The notes below the pieces were generated by a model that ran no database searches, was not told where the DNA came from, and saw only the letters and a program-made list of their open reading frames with translations. DNA of 64,000 bases, taken from positions 70,519-134,518 of the forward strand of contig NZ_JAURVN010000019.1 of NCBI RefSeq assembly GCF_030655415.1, given 5' to 3'. Made by a program: the position numbers and the translations under genes. This document shows positions 34,343 through 44,980 of this stretch, one piece after another (position 1 is the first letter of the stretch; every line of letters begins with the position of its first letter). The DNA comes from Herminiimonas sp. (lineage in GTDB: Bacteria > Pseudomonadota > Gammaproteobacteria > Burkholderiales > Burkholderiaceae).

Positions 34343-35287
34343 ATGGATTTGTCATTCGCTGCGATCGCGATCATGGTCTTGTTGGGTGTGTTGCTGGATA
34401 TGCGCCTCGGTGAAGCAACGCGTTGGCATCCGCTGGTCGGCTTTGGCAATCTGGCGATACGCATAGAAAAAAAACTCAATGCAGGCGATCACCGATTTTT
34501 GCAAGGTGCTTTTGCATGGATATTGGCGGTGCTGCCTTTGGTTGCATTGACTTGGGCACTGACATTTGTCTTGGCGCAGTTCGATATGTTGATCGCATTT
34601 GCCGTGCATGCATTACTCCTTTATTTTTGCCTTGGATTACGTAGCTTGCGCGACCACACACTGCCGATTGCTCGCGCATTAATGGATGACGATTTGCCGC
34701 GGGCACGATCCTTGACTGCACGCATCGTTAGTCGCGATACGACAGAGTCCACAGAATCTGATCTCGCCAAAGCTGGCGTTGAATCTTTGCTGGAGAATGG
34801 TAATGATGCCGTGTTCGGCACCTTGTTCTGGTTTGTGATTGCTGGTGGTCCCGGTGCAGTGCTGTTTCGTCTCGTAAATACGCTGGATGCAATGTGGGGT
34901 TATCGCACGCCACGCTTTAATGACTTTGGCTGCACTGCCGCGCGCATAGATGATGTCTTGAATTTTATTCCTGCGCGCTTGACAGCGTTGTCGTATGCCT
35001 TGCTCGGCAATACACGGCTTGCTTGGCGATGCTGGCGCACACAAGCGCCGGCATGGTCGAGTCCAAATGCCGGTCCGGTGATGTCCTCCGGTGCGGGAGC
35101 CTTGAATATTTCTTTAGGTGGTGCGGCAATTTACGATGGTGAAGTTGAGCAGCGCCCACCGCTTGGCAGCGGTCCGCTCGCGACTGGCAAAGACATCGCA
35201 CGGGCTTGGCTACTCGTTAGATTAACCACAGCCTTGTGGGTCGCAGTGATTTGCTTGATCAGTCTTGCAGGAGTTTTCTATGCTTGA
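34343..35287 (+). CDS. cbiB: Adenosylcobinamide-phosphate synthase CbiB
   Basis: 314-residue integral membrane enzyme that attaches the aminopropanol phosphate arm to cobyric acid. The family pattern DMRLGEATRWHPLVGFGNL opens the protein (position about 16-34); RIVSRDTTESTESDLAKAGVESLLENGNDAVFGTLFWF and the TLDAMWGYRTPRF motif follow in the middle, with SPNAGPVMSSGAGAL later. Only short parts are quoted here as markers. Four to five hydrophobic helices are visible. The start lies 18 bases past cobU; the 3' end overlaps cobD by 8 bases. Confidence 0.93.
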   Translation: MDLSFAAIAIMVLLGVLLDMRLGEATRWHPLVGFGNLAIRIEKKLNAGDHRFLQGAFAWILAVLPLVALTWALTFVLAQFDMLIAFAVHALLLYFCLGLRSLRDHTLPIARALMDDDLPRARSLTARIVSRDTTESTESDLAKAGVESLLENGNDAVFGTLFWFVIAGGPGAVLFRLVNTLDAMWGYRTPRFNDFGCTAARIDDVLNFIPARLTALSYALLGNTRLAWRCWRTQAPAWSSPNAGPVMSSGAGALNISLGGAAIYDGEVEQRPPLGSGPLATGKDIARAWLLVRLTTALWVAVICLISLAGVFYA

Positions 35288-36257
35288 GCACGGCGGCAAT
35301 CTGCATGATGCAATACGTCGCTATCAGCGTGCGCGTGAAGACTGGCTGGATCTTTCGACCGGTATCAATCCGCAAGCGTATCCAATTCCCGTCATTGCAT
35401 CTGACGCTTGGCATCGTCTGCCTGAACCAAGTGCTGGATTGCTGAATACTGCGCAAACCTATTACGGCGCACCGCAATTATTACCGGTCGCCGGTACGCA
35501 AGCAGCGATTCAGGGCTTGCCGCGTTTGCGAGAAAAGTCGAAAGTCGTCGTTGCTGCGCCATCATATGCAGAGCATGCATTTCAATGGAAGCAGGCCGGG
35601 CACGCGGTAACAGAAGTACCGTACGCACAACTTGAGTCTGCTGTAGCGGACTGCGATGTGATGGTGGTCTGTAATCCGAATAATCCTACTGGCGAAATTG
35701 TCGCCGCAGAAGTTTTACTGCGCTGGTCCAAGCAATTAGCAGCGAAGGGCGGATGGTTGATCGTCGATGAAGCATTTGGCGATGTCACGCCGCAGACTAG
35801 CGTTGCGTCGCATACTGCGCAGGCCGGTCTGATCGTCTTGCGTTCAGTGGGTAAATTTTTCGGGCTTGCCGGTTTGCGTTTGGGTTTTGTCGCCGCGCAT
35901 CCTGAATTATTAATGAAGCTTGCTGATCTGCTTGGCCCCTGGACTGTCAGTGGTCCGGCGCAGCAAATTGGATCTGCTGCTTTGTCTGATCGCGCATGGC
36001 AGCTTGCGATGCGCCAGCAATTAACAGATCAGGGCCAGCGTTTGCATCACTTGCTTGCAACTCATGGCATTGCGTCGACGGGTTGCGCACTGTATCAATA
36101 TTGGCCGCATGCAAGACCGGCAGAATTTGCAGAACAAATGGCCGCGCATGGCATCTGGATCAGACATTTTAAACATGGCGTACGTTTGGGCTTGCCACCT
36201 AACGAAGCAGGTTGGCAACGCTTGCAGCAAGCATTGGCTGCATCGATTGCAGCATGA
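35280..36257 (+). CDS. cobD: Threonine-phosphate decarboxylase CobD (PLP enzyme)
   Basis: 325 residues, fold-type I aminotransferase-like. Motifs: LEHGGNLHDAIRRY at the N-terminus, WLDLSTGINP, CNPNNPTGE, IVDEAFGD and the PLP Lys in SVGKFFGLAGLRLGF. It makes (R)-1-amino-2-propanol phosphate for CbiB. The start ATG has AGGAG 7 bases upstream and lies inside the end of cbiB, giving an 8-base overlap. In Pseudomonas naming the same protein is called CobC, so cross-species symbols can confuse. Confidence 0.92.
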   Translation: MLEHGGNLHDAIRRYQRAREDWLDLSTGINPQAYPIPVIASDAWHRLPEPSAGLLNTAQTYYGAPQLLPVAGTQAAIQGLPRLREKSKVVVAAPSYAEHAFQWKQAGHAVTEVPYAQLESAVADCDVMVVCNPNNPTGEIVAAEVLLRWSKQLAAKGGWLIVDEAFGDVTPQTSVASHTAQAGLIVLRSVGKFFGLAGLRLGFVAAHPELLMKLADLLGPWTVSGPAQQIGSAALSDRAWQLAMRQQLTDQGQRLHHLLATHGIASTGCALYQYWPHARPAEFAEQMAAHGIWIRHFKHGVRLGLPPNEAGWQRLQQALAASIAA

Positions 36258-36290
36258 TTGACGACACAAGATATTTTCACGGGACATTGA

Positions 36291-37199
36291 ATGAGTATTC
36301 ATTTTTTTAAAACTGCCGCGTTAAGCGTGATGTTGATTACTGGTGTTGCGAATGCTGCTGTCAGTGTGCAAGACGATGGTGGTAATACAGTGACCTTGGC
36401 GCAACCGGCGCAACGCATCGTATCGCTGGCACCGCATGCAACTGAATTAATTTTTGCGGCAGGTGGCGGCGATCGAATTGTCGGCACTGTCGGTTATAGC
36501 GATTATCCGGCGGCAGCTTTAAAAATTCCACGCGTGGGCAGTCATCAGCAAATCGACGTCGAGCGCATCATTGCGTTGAAACCCGATTTGCTGGTGGTCT
36601 GGTTGCATGGCAATTCCGAACGTCAGCTTGAGCATGTGCGCAAGCTGGGAATTCCTTTTTACTTTAGTGAGCCGAAAAAATTAAACGACATTCCAACGAG
36701 CATTGAACGCCTTGGTGTGTTGATGGGCACCGAAAAAACAGCGAACAAGGTCGCGGTCGCCGAGCGCGCAGAACTCGCGCGTCTTGGTACGCAATATCGT
36801 AATCGTCCGAACGTGCGCATGTTTTATCAAGTTTGGGGCAAGCCGCTGTACACACTTAATGGCGGCAACATCATGAGCGATGTGATTCGCTTGTGCGGTG
36901 GTGAAAACGTGTTTGCCAAGTTGCCTATCCCGGCGCCGACAGTCACTACTGAATCTGTCTTATTGGAAAATCCAGAAGTGATGATGACGGGTGATCGTCA
37001 AGCAGAAAAATCCGGTGGGCTGGAAATCTGGAAAGCTTATCCAAATCTGCTAGCTGTCAAAAACGATAATCTGTTTTCTGTTGATGCCGATCTGGTGAAT
37101 CGCGCCGGCCCACGCTTGATAGAAGGTGCGGCTATGGTCTGCGAAAAACTGGAACTGGCCCGCCGCCGCCGCACTACAAAGTCATCAGTTCAGCCGTGA
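36291..37199 (+). CDS. btuF: Periplasmic cobalamin-binding protein BtuF
   Basis: 302 residues with a signal peptide of about 23 residues ending ANA. The body is a class III binding protein: [20 protein letters not shown], then [21 protein letters not shown], and a backbone helix linking the lobes. This pattern is shared by BtuF and some siderophore-binding proteins; the operon context favours cobalamin. It feeds BtuCD. The C-terminal tail is basic (ARRRRTTK). Its last codons overlap cbiP by four bases (GTGA). Confidence 0.9.
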   Translation: MSIHFFKTAALSVMLITGVANAAVSVQDDGGNTVTLAQPAQRIVSLAPHATELIFAAGGGDRIVGTVGYSDYPAAALKIPRVGSHQQIDVERIIALKPDLLVVWLHGNSERQLEHVRKLGIPFYFSEPKKLNDIPTSIERLGVLMGTEKTANKVAVAERAELARLGTQYRNRPNVRMFYQVWGKPLYTLNGGNIMSDVIRLCGGENVFAKLPIPAPTVTTESVLLENPEVMMTGDRQAEKSGGLEIWKAYPNLLAVKNDNLFSVDADLVNRAGPRLIEGAAMVCEKLELARRRRTTKSSVQP

Positions 37200-38656
37200 A
37201 ATTCCCTTTCCATACCTTGATGGTGCAAGGCACCACTTCTGACGCTGGCAAGACGACGCTGGTTGCTGCCTTGTGTCGCTTGCTCGCGCAGCAGGGTGTG
37301 AAGGTGGTGCCATTCAAACCACAGAACATGGCATTGAATAGCGCCGTCACCAGCGATGGTGGCGAGATCGGCCGCGCGCAGGCGTTGCAGGCAATCGCCG
37401 CCGGATTGCAAGCGCACACGGATATGAATCCAATCTTGCTCAAACCATCGAGCGACACCGGCGCGCAAGTGATCATTCACGGCAAGGCGCGCAGTGACAT
37501 GAATGCGCGCGACTATCACGCGTACAAACCGATAGCGATGCAGGCAGTGCTGGAATCATATGGCCGCTTGCGTACGCAGTACGAAACGGTTTTGGTGGAA
37601 GGCGCAGGCAGCCCGGCCGAAGTGAACTTACGCGATCGCGATATCGCCAATATGGGCTTTGCGGAAGCCGTCGATTGTCCTGTGATCTTGGTTGCGGATA
37701 TCGATAGAGGCGGCGTGTTCGCGCACATCATTGGTACGCTGGCTTGTCTGTCTGAGAGTGAGCGCAAGCGCACGATAGGTTTCGTCATTAATCGTTTTCG
37801 CGGCGATATCAGTTTGCTGGAACCGGGCTTGCGCTGGCTGGAAGAACAAGCCGGCAAGCCGGTGCTGGCGGTGCTGCCATATTTGCATGGCTTGTTTCTC
37901 GATGCCGAAGATGCTGTCGAACAAACGCAGACCGCGCGCGGTGCGTTCCGTATCGTTGTACCGGTGCCGCCGCGCATCAGTAATCACACCGACTTCGATG
38001 CGCTGCGTGCGCACCCGGATGTCGATCTGCAATTGATCGGACCGGGCCAACCGATTCCTGCCGCTGATCTGATCATCCTGCCCGGTAGTAAGAATACGCG
38101 TGGCGATCTGGATTGGCTGATAGCAAATGGCTGGCGTGATGCATTGATTCGTCATGCGCGTTATGGCGGCAAGATCATTGGTATTTGTGGCGGTTATCAG
38201 ATGCTGGGCAAGACGATAGACGATCCGCAAGGTGTTGAAGGCAAGTCCGGACTTTCGCAAGGTTTGGGTTTGCTGGATATCGCGACGATTTTGACTAAGG
38301 AAAAACAACTGGAGCAGGTCAACGGCCTGTGTGCCTTCGCTGATAAAGACGCTGCTATTAGCGGCTATGAAATCCACATGGGCATTTCCGAAGGTGCAGC
38401 TCGCTCGAAGCCTGCTTTTATTATCGATGGCCGTCCAGAAGGTGCGCGTTCTGCCGATGAACAAATTCTTGGCAGTTATTTGCATGGCATGTTCGATACG
38501 CCGTCAGCCTGTTCAGCCTTGTTACGCTGGGCCGGGCTGGATAGTGATGTTGCTGTTGATACTGCGCGCTTGCGAGAAGCCAGTCTGGACCGTATCGCGC
38601 AAGCTGCGCAACCTTTACTGGATGCGCTTTGTGCGCTGGAATATCCCGCCACCTGA
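37196..38656 (+). CDS. cbiP: Cobyric acid synthase CbiP/CobQ
   Basis: 486 residues, starting with GTG inside the btuF stop. N-terminal ATPase half with [20 protein letters not shown] and [51 protein letters not shown]-terminal glutaminase-like half with [16 protein letters not shown], nucleophile Cys in [11 protein letters not shown] and GYEIHMG, then SYLHGMFD. It amidates carboxylates b, d, e and g of adenosylcobyrinate a,c-diamide. Last gene of the cobalamin operon; no clear terminator follows. Confidence 0.97.
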   Translation: MKFPFHTLMVQGTTSDAGKTTLVAALCRLLAQQGVKVVPFKPQNMALNSAVTSDGGEIGRAQALQAIAAGLQAHTDMNPILLKPSSDTGAQVIIHGKARSDMNARDYHAYKPIAMQAVLESYGRLRTQYETVLVEGAGSPAEVNLRDRDIANMGFAEAVDCPVILVADIDRGGVFAHIIGTLACLSESERKRTIGFVINRFRGDISLLEPGLRWLEEQAGKPVLAVLPYLHGLFLDAEDAVEQTQTARGAFRIVVPVPPRISNHTDFDALRAHPDVDLQLIGPGQPIPAADLIILPGSKNTRGDLDWLIANGWRDALIRHARYGGKIIGICGGYQMLGKTIDDPQGVEGKSGLSQGLGLLDIATILTKEKQLEQVNGLCAFADKDAAISGYEIHMGISEGAARSKPAFIIDGRPEGARSADEQILGSYLHGMFDTPSACSALLRWAGLDSDVAVDTARLREASLDRIAQAAQPLLDALCALEYPAT

Positions 38657-38840
38657 TTTATCGTCTCGTATTGGCAGGATGTGCTGGTCTTTGACGCTCC
38701 TACAACAAGCTAGTCACGAACACCCCTCACAGGATTGACCTTGCAATGCCGCATGATATTCTTGCTGCTAAATCAGCAAGAGGCAGGGTGCAGGCTGGTT
38801 TTCAAGTGAATCGCCAATAACAACGCTAAAGGGGAATTTC

Positions 38841-39455
38841 ATGCCAGTCATCGTCATCGCCAATCCGAAAGGCGGCGTCGGCAAGAGTACGTTTGCCACC
38901 AATCTTGCTGGATATTTTGCATCGCAGGGACACAAGGTCATGTTGGGCGATGTCGATGTCCAGCAATCGTCGCGCTCATGGTTGGCATTGCGTCCGCCTT
39001 CCTTGCCAAAAATCGAAGCGTGGGACATTGAAGACGGTCATGTCGTCAAACCACCAAAAGGAACGACGCACATCGTGCTCGATACGCCGGCTGGTTTTAG
39101 CGGCAAACGTTTCGATAAGGTGATGCAGATTGCCGACAAGGTGATCGTGCCATTGCAACCATCGATTTTCGATATCTTGGCGACGCAGGAATTCCTGCAA
39201 AAGCTGAAAGAAACCAAAGGTAAGTTTGATCTCGGTGTACTCGGCATGCGCGTCAATGGACGCACGCGTGCGGCTGATCAATTAACGCATTATGTGAATG
39301 GTCTTGGTATTCCGGTGCTGGGTTTTCTGCGCGATACACAGAACTATGTGCAGCTTGCAGCGAACGGTGCGACGCTGTGGGACGTTGCGCCTTCTCGCGT
39401 GGAAAAAGATGTCGAGCAGTGGCAAGAACTTTTGCAGTGGGTAGAGAAAAAATGA
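38841..39455 (+). CDS. Orphan ParA/MinD-family ATPase
   Basis: 204 residues. A deviant Walker A NPKGGVGKSTFATNLA with the signature Lys of the ParA class, GDVDVQQSSRSW (Walker A'), and HIVLDTPAGFSG (Walker B). Very short compared with chromosomal ParA and without an N-terminal HTH. No parB or centromere-like repeat is near, so chromosome partition is unlikely; such orphans position other cellular complexes. AGGGGA lies well placed before the ATG. The downstream DinB-like gene overlaps it by four bases, which suggests linked function, though none is known. Confidence 0.88.
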   Translation: MPVIVIANPKGGVGKSTFATNLAGYFASQGHKVMLGDVDVQQSSRSWLALRPPSLPKIEAWDIEDGHVVKPPKGTTHIVLDTPAGFSGKRFDKVMQIADKVIVPLQPSIFDILATQEFLQKLKETKGKFDLGVLGMRVNGRTRAADQLTHYVNGLGIPVLGFLRDTQNYVQLAANGATLWDVAPSRVEKDVEQWQELLQWVEKK

Positions 39456-39970
39456 TTTCACAAGAGTACGCGCAGCACCTTGCGCGTTACAACCGCTGGA
39501 TGAACGACAAGGTGTATGCCGCTAGCGAACAGTTGAGCGATGCGGAACGCAAGGCCGATAGAGGTGCGTTTTTCAAATCGATACATTCGACTTTGAATCA
39601 TCTGGTGTGGGGCGACGCGATGTGGCTGGGTCGTTTCACCCAAGGCACTGCGCTGGAAAGAGCGATGCCGAGCACGCCCGGCAATGTCGATGTGCATGCC
39701 GAGTGGAATGCATTGAAGGCCGCGCGGCTTGCGTTGGATGAAGAATTGATTACGTGGGCTGATAGTCTTGATGCTACGTGGTTGGCCTGCGATTTTTCCT
39801 GGTATAGCGGCATGACCAAAACTACGCGTAGCAAACCATCTTGGCTATTGGTTACGCATATGTTTAATCACCAGACGCATCATCGCGGGCAGGTAACGAC
39901 CTTGCTGTCGCAACAAAAAATCGATCTTGGTGCGACTGATTTAATGATGATGCCCACTCAAAATTCCTAA
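39452..39970 (+). CDS. DinB-family protein
   Basis: 172 residues from the ATG at 39452, which overlaps the ParA stop (ATGA). The sequence is a DinB/YfiT four-helix bundle: ARYNRWMNDKVYAA, then HSTLNHLVWGD and HMFNHQTHHRGQVTTLL, giving the three metal-site histidines. These proteins often act as metal-dependent thiol transferases or hydrolases; the substrate here is unknown. The frame continues upstream inside parA but that part is not credible. Confidence 0.9.
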   Translation: MISQEYAQHLARYNRWMNDKVYAASEQLSDAERKADRGAFFKSIHSTLNHLVWGDAMWLGRFTQGTALERAMPSTPGNVDVHAEWNALKAARLALDEELITWADSLDATWLACDFSWYSGMTKTTRSKPSWLLVTHMFNHQTHHRGQVTTLLSQQKIDLGATDLMMMPTQNS

Positions 39971-40101
39971 TTTTTTTACTTCCAATTATTTACATGAGCT
40001 GTCTGCTCAACCATCTTTAGCATTCCCACCTCACGCTGTCATCAACCGGTAACGCTGTATCCGTAGCATTCATGACTATTCCTCTTTGAGAAAGAGTCAT
40101 C

Positions 40102-40479
40102 ATGAGTGCGCACGCAATGCTGGCTGCACAGGATTCAAGGCGACAAGAACAGCGTTATGTATTTCGCCGTCGTGGTTTGATGACGACTGACAATGCGACG
40201 CTGCAGATACGCACGGTTGATGTATCAATGCAAAGTATGGCGGTGATGTGTCCGGCACCGATCAAGGCAGGGAAAATGTGTTCCATCGTGCTGGATGCAG
40301 TCATAGGCGCACGCGTCGTGCAGCTGCAATTTTCTTGCAAAGCGATTTATTGCATATTGGCTGGCACCGAAGGTTTCCGTACCAGTTTGTATATCGATGG
40401 GAATGTAGAGGCGCACAAGCAGCAATTGCAAAAGATCATTGCAACGTGCTCATCCGTGTCCCTGGCTTCGTCGAATTAA
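40102..40479 (+). CDS. PilZ-like domain protein, degenerate
   Basis: 125 residues, no signal peptide. RRQEQRYVFRRRG and TVDVSMQSMAVMC resemble the RxxxR and (D/N)xSxxG motifs of PilZ c-di-GMP receptors, then beta strands and a C-terminal helix follow. The final Gly of the second motif is replaced by Met, so c-di-GMP binding is doubtful. Stand-alone; converges with panC. Confidence 0.6.
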   Translation: MSAHAMLAAQDSRRQEQRYVFRRRGLMTTDNATLQIRTVDVSMQSMAVMCPAPIKAGKMCSIVLDAVIGARVVQLQFSCKAIYCILAGTEGFRTSLYIDGNVEAHKQQLQKIIATCSSVSLASSN

Positions 40480-40514
40480 AAGGTAACAAGACAAAGCCAA
40501 GGTAAATCGAAGAA

Positions 40515-41384
<870 letters not shown>

Positions 41385-41464
41385 TCACAAGGTGGCGCAA
41401 AAACGAAATGATGGAATAGATCGGTATGAGCAAAAAACAAGAATAAGTGGCGTTAAACGCGTGA

Positions 41465-42343
41465 TCAGCTAGGCGCGTAAGCCAGGCGAACATAAATCGG
41501 TGCGAAAGGTTCGGCTTGCGTGATCTCGATCAAGGTTTCCTTGGCGAGCTCAAGCAAGGCGACGAAGTTGACGACCACCACTGGCACGCCGCGTGATGGA
41601 TCGAACAGATCGGCGAACTCAACAAATTTGCTTGATTGCAGACGACGCAAAATAGATGTCATGTGTTCACGCACCGATAATTCTTCGCGGCTGATCATGT
41701 GATGCGCAGTGAGTTTTGCGCGCTTGATCAAATCGGACCATGCGGCTTGCAGATCGACGACTTCTACTTCTGGCCAGCGCGTGACGATGCTTTGCTCAAT
41801 GTAAATCTGGGTGCGAACATAGTCGCGACCAAGCTGCGGCAAGGCATCGATTTGTTGTGACGCCAATTTCATTTGTTCGTATTCGAGCAGACGACGAACC
41901 AATTCCGCGCGCGGATCGCTGGCTTCTTCGCCGGTATCGGCTTTGCGCACAGGCAGCAGCATGCGCGATTTAATCTCGATCAGCATCGCTGCCATCAACA
42001 GATATTCGGCAGCGAGTTCAAGATTGTGCTTGCGGATTTGATCGACGTATTGCAAATACTGCTTCGTCACCTGCGCCATCGGAATGTCGAGGATGTTGAA
42101 ATTTTGTTTGCGGATCAGGTAGAGCAGCAGGTCGAGCGGACCTTCGAATGCTTCGAGGAAGACTTCCAGCGCATCCGGCGGAATATACAAATCCGTCGGC
42201 ATGCGGAACAGCGGTTCGCCGTACAGGCGCGCATACGCGACGCCATCAATGACATCCGGCGTGCTATCCGGCCTGCCATCGACCACAAGATCGGGCGCAC
42301 TAGAAGGCAAGTGCGCCAGCATCGTGTTCGGCCCTTTACTCAT
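41465..42343 (-). CDS. scpA: Segregation and condensation protein A
   Basis: 292-residue kleisin of the Smc-ScpAB condensin. FEGPLDLLLYLIRKQNFNILDIPMA is the family N-terminal motif binding the Smc neck (shown here in part); the C-terminal winged-helix segment contains VVVNFVALLELAKETL, contacting the Smc cap. An N-terminal extension of about 40 residues precedes the motif. It abuts the DUF3460 stop exactly (42344/42343). scpB is not adjacent. Confidence 0.95.
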   Translation of the reverse strand: MSKGPNTMLAHLPSSAPDLVVDGRPDSTPDVIDGVAYARLYGEPLFRMPTDLYIPPDALEVFLEAFEGPLDLLLYLIRKQNFNILDIPMAQVTKQYLQYVDQIRKHNLELAAEYLLMAAMLIEIKSRMLLPVRKADTGEEASDPRAELVRRLLEYEQMKLASQQIDALPQLGRDYVRTQIYIEQSIVTRWPEVEVVDLQAAWSDLIKRAKLTAHHMISREELSVREHMTSILRRLQSSKFVEFADLFDPSRGVPVVVVNFVALLELAKETLIEITQAEPFAPIYVRLAYAPS

Positions 42344-42556
42344 TTAACGAACTTTGTTTTGATACGGGTAAGCTTGTTGATCAACGTGCGAAGCTTGATT
42401 GCGCGCCTGGGTTTCCAGATCGATAGGGCTTTTATCCCACAGCAAAGCGCGACCGGCGAGCTGGGATGCTTCCAGATTCGGATTTTTTGCTTTCAGCGAG
42501 TCGATGAATTGAGTGATCTCTGACTGATAATTGGCGTGCTGTTTGCTGAGTTTCAT
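42344..42556 (-). CDS. DUF3460 small protein
   Basis: 70 residues, soluble, lacking a signal peptide: begins MKLSKQHANYQSEITQFI and contains GRALLWDKSPIDLE, the DUF3460 signature. Unknown function, found in Betaproteobacteria directly before scpA. Immediately adjacent to scpA with no gap, so co-translated. Confidence 0.88.
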   Translation of the reverse strand: MKLSKQHANYQSEITQFIDSLKAKNPNLEASQLAGRALLWDKSPIDLETQARNQASHVDQQAYPYQNKVR

Positions 42557-42778
42557 GAGTAAATTGGCAACGAGGTGGAATCAGCCGCTATTTTACCCTG
42601 TCTTTTGCCCGGTTTTGACAGGCTTTGCCGGATGAGCGACGGGATGTTCCATAAGGATACAATCCCGGCACGATGCGAATGGCGCGGAAAAACTGCCATT
42701 TGAGTAATTAACCTGTGCAGATCGCCGTAAAACTTAATATCCAGCAGCTTAAATGCTGCTTTTAAATGGAATCTCGAG

Positions 42779-43279
42779 ATGAATAATTTTATACGTGCCT
42801 TGTTCAGCTTTGTCTGTGGCTTGTTGATGTTTGGCTGTAATGGCCGTGTGATTGAAGATTTTGGCCTGGAAAAACTGAGCAAAGGCATTTCGACAGAAGC
42901 CGACGTGCGCAGCGCAATGGGCGAGCCGGCAATGATCTGGCCGGAAGATAACGGAAGCCGCACGCTGGAATATCCAAAAGGGCCGGAAGGGCATCGCACC
43001 TTCATGGTCAATCTGGATGCGCAGGGAATTTTCCAGGCTTATACCCAAGTTTTGACGCAACAGAATTTTGCAACGATCAAGGCCGGCATGAGTCGCGATC
43101 AGGTGCGCCGCATACTCGGCAAGCCGCGCACCATCGTCAAGTTTGGCTTGAAGAATGAAGAAGTCTGGGATTGGCGTTATCTGGAAGGGCCGACGACGGA
43201 ACGTTTCTTCAATGTGCATTTCGATGCGAATAGCGGCACCGTTACGCAGACTTCGGTGACCGATCCGGTAAAAGGTTAA
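42779..43279 (+). CDS. BamE/SmpA-OmlA-domain lipoprotein
   Basis: 166 residues. Lipoprotein signal peptide with lipobox MFGC (Cys at about residue 20). Two SmpA/OmlA-like units seem present: KGISTEADVRSAMGEPAMIWPE (about 36-57, quoted to KGISTEADVRSAMGEPAM) and KAGMSRDQVRRILGKPRTIV (about 98-117), each with the M/SxxDVRxxxGxP pattern. True BamE has one such domain and is about 110 residues, so this is a longer relative, perhaps an envelope factor rather than the core BAM subunit. Divergent from DUF3460-scpA-panC. Confidence 0.8.
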   Translation: MNNFIRALFSFVCGLLMFGCNGRVIEDFGLEKLSKGISTEADVRSAMGEPAMIWPEDNGSRTLEYPKGPEGHRTFMVNLDAQGIFQAYTQVLTQQNFATIKAGMSRDQVRRILGKPRTIVKFGLKNEEVWDWRYLEGPTTERFFNVHFDANSGTVTQTSVTDPVKG

Positions 43280-43285
43280 CGCAGA

Positions 43286-44980
43286 TCAGGACGCCAGTAC
43301 CTCGCTGCGGGTAACGGCATCCGGCAAACTTTTCAAGCAGTTTTGTAATCCCAGCCTATTCAGAAAACCGCTACGCCGCATCAGATCCAGCGGCTGTTGA
43401 TTCGGTCCGCACAAAATCAGTTGGCTACCTTGCTGCTGCAAAGCTTTGTGTATGGTTTCCAATGCATCGAGGCCGGTCGCATCCATATTGATCAATTGAT
43501 GCAACTCTAGAATCAGTGCTTTTTCCGGCATGGTTTGCGGTGTGATCAATCCTTCCAACTTGCCGACCGCGCCAAAAAACAGCGAGCCGAAAATCGAATA
43601 CGCCATCACGCCGCGCGGTAGCGGCACATTCAAACTGTCCGATGGAATCAATTCAATCCGCGTCAGACTGGATATCCGATAAATAAAAAATACGCATGCC
43701 AGCACCAACCCGACTTGTACCGCCACCGTCAAATCGACAATCACAGTCAGCAAGAATGTCGCGAGCATCAAGATTCGATAGTTCATCGAAAAATGTTTGA
43801 GTCGTGCGAACTCATGCCATTCACCCATGTTGTAGGCGACATATAAAAGAATTGCGGCCAGCGCGGCCAGCGGAATATTGTTGGCGAGCGGTGCTGCGAT
43901 CAAGACAATGATTAATAAAGTCAGCGCATGCAGAATGCCGGCAATTGGCGATGCCGCACCGGCGCGGATATTCGTTACGGTGCGTGCGATGGTTCCTGTT
44001 GCAGGTATGCCGCCGAAAAAAGGCGTGACGATATTAGCGAGTCCTTGCGCCATCAACTCTTGATTTGGGTCGTGTCTGTCGCCCGTGATGTTGTCGGCGA
44101 CACGCGCACACAGCAGCGATTCAATCGCGCCTAATAAAGCGATGGTCAATGCAGGTGGGAAAAGTTGTTTGACCAGTTCCCATGTAAATTGCGGCAACTG
44201 GAATGAAGGAAGCTCTTGCGGAATGCCACCGAATTTGCTGCCGATGGTGTCGACTTTCAAATCGAACAGCGTGACGGCCAAGGTCGCGAGAATCAAGACC
44301 AGGATCGTGCCGGGGATGACGCGCATGATGTTTGATAGCCGATTTGATTTTGGCTCTGTTTGGTATGCAGCTTGATCCACTTTCTTTTTCCAGATCAATG
44401 GCCAAACAAAAATCAGGATCAGCGAAAGTACGGCGATGATCAGACTGACGGGATTGAAGGTATCGGTGTTCGTTGCCAGTATCTGAATTTGTGCAAAGAA
44501 GTCGGCCGGCATCTTGTCTATGCTCAAGCCGAAAAAATCCTTCATCTGTGATAGTGCGATCAACGCTGCAATCCCGTTGGTGAAGCCGATCACGATAGGC
44601 ACCGGGATATAACGTATCAGCGAACCCAGTCGGAACAAGCCCATCGCGCACAACATCATGCCGGCGAAAATCGTCGCGATCAGAAGGTTGGCGATGCCGT
44701 AAGTTTCAACTATGCCGTAAATGATGACGATGAACGCGCCGGCAGGGCCGCCGATTTGCACGCGTGAGCCGCCGAATGCAGAAACCAGAAAGCCGGCAAT
44801 GATCGCGGTAAAAATACCCGCTTCGGGTTTGACGCCGCTGGCAATTGCAAACGCCATCGCCAGTGGCAGCGCGACGATACCGACCGTCAAGCCAGCACTT
44901 AGATCGCGAAAGAACAAACTAGCGTCGTAATCGCGCAAGGAATCGAGGAGGCGCGGGTGGAACGAAAACTTGAACTTCAT
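43286..44980 (-). CDS. SulP-family anion transporter with STAS domain
   Basis: 564 residues. About 12-14 membrane helices (20-430) with SulP motifs near the N-terminus (LSAGLTVGIVALPLAMAFAI) and ANIVTPFFGGIPATGTIART in the middle, then a cytoplasmic STAS domain (about 455-560) with INMDATGLDALE. Transports sulfate, bicarbonate or dicarboxylates; no adjacent carbonic anhydrase or sulfur gene helps choose. Stands alone and converges with the BamE-like gene 7 bases away. Confidence 0.93.
   Translation of the reverse strand: MKFKFSFHPRLLDSLRDYDASLFFRDLSAGLTVGIVALPLAMAFAIASGVKPEAGIFTAIIAGFLVSAFGGSRVQIGGPAGAFIVIIYGIVETYGIANLLIATIFAGMMLCAMGLFRLGSLIRYIPVPIVIGFTNGIAALIALSQMKDFFGLSIDKMPADFFAQIQILATNTDTFNPVSLIIAVLSLILIFVWPLIWKKKVDQAAYQTEPKSNRLSNIMRVIPGTILVLILATLAVTLFDLKVDTIGSKFGGIPQELPSFQLPQFTWELVKQLFPPALTIALLGAIESLLCARVADNITGDRHDPNQELMAQGLANIVTPFFGGIPATGTIARTVTNIRAGAASPIAGILHALTLLIIVLIAAPLANNIPLAALAAILLYVAYNMGEWHEFARLKHFSMNYRILMLATFLLTVIVDLTVAVQVGLVLACVFFIYRISSLTRIELIPSDSLNVPLPRGVMAYSIFGSLFFGAVGKLEGLITPQTMPEKALILELHQLINMDATGLDALETIHKALQQQGSQLILCGPNQQPLDLMRRSGFLNRLGLQNCLKSLPDAVTRSEVLAS

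Noticed and set aside
37628..38485. 285-codon open frame on the minus strand opposite cbiP
   Set aside because: Antisense shadow of a certain gene; the translation shows no family motif.
38759..38781. Hairpin TCTTGCTG/CAGCAAGA before the ParA-like gene
   Set aside because: No T-run and no nearby conserved motif; could end the cobalamin operon but too weak to call a terminator.
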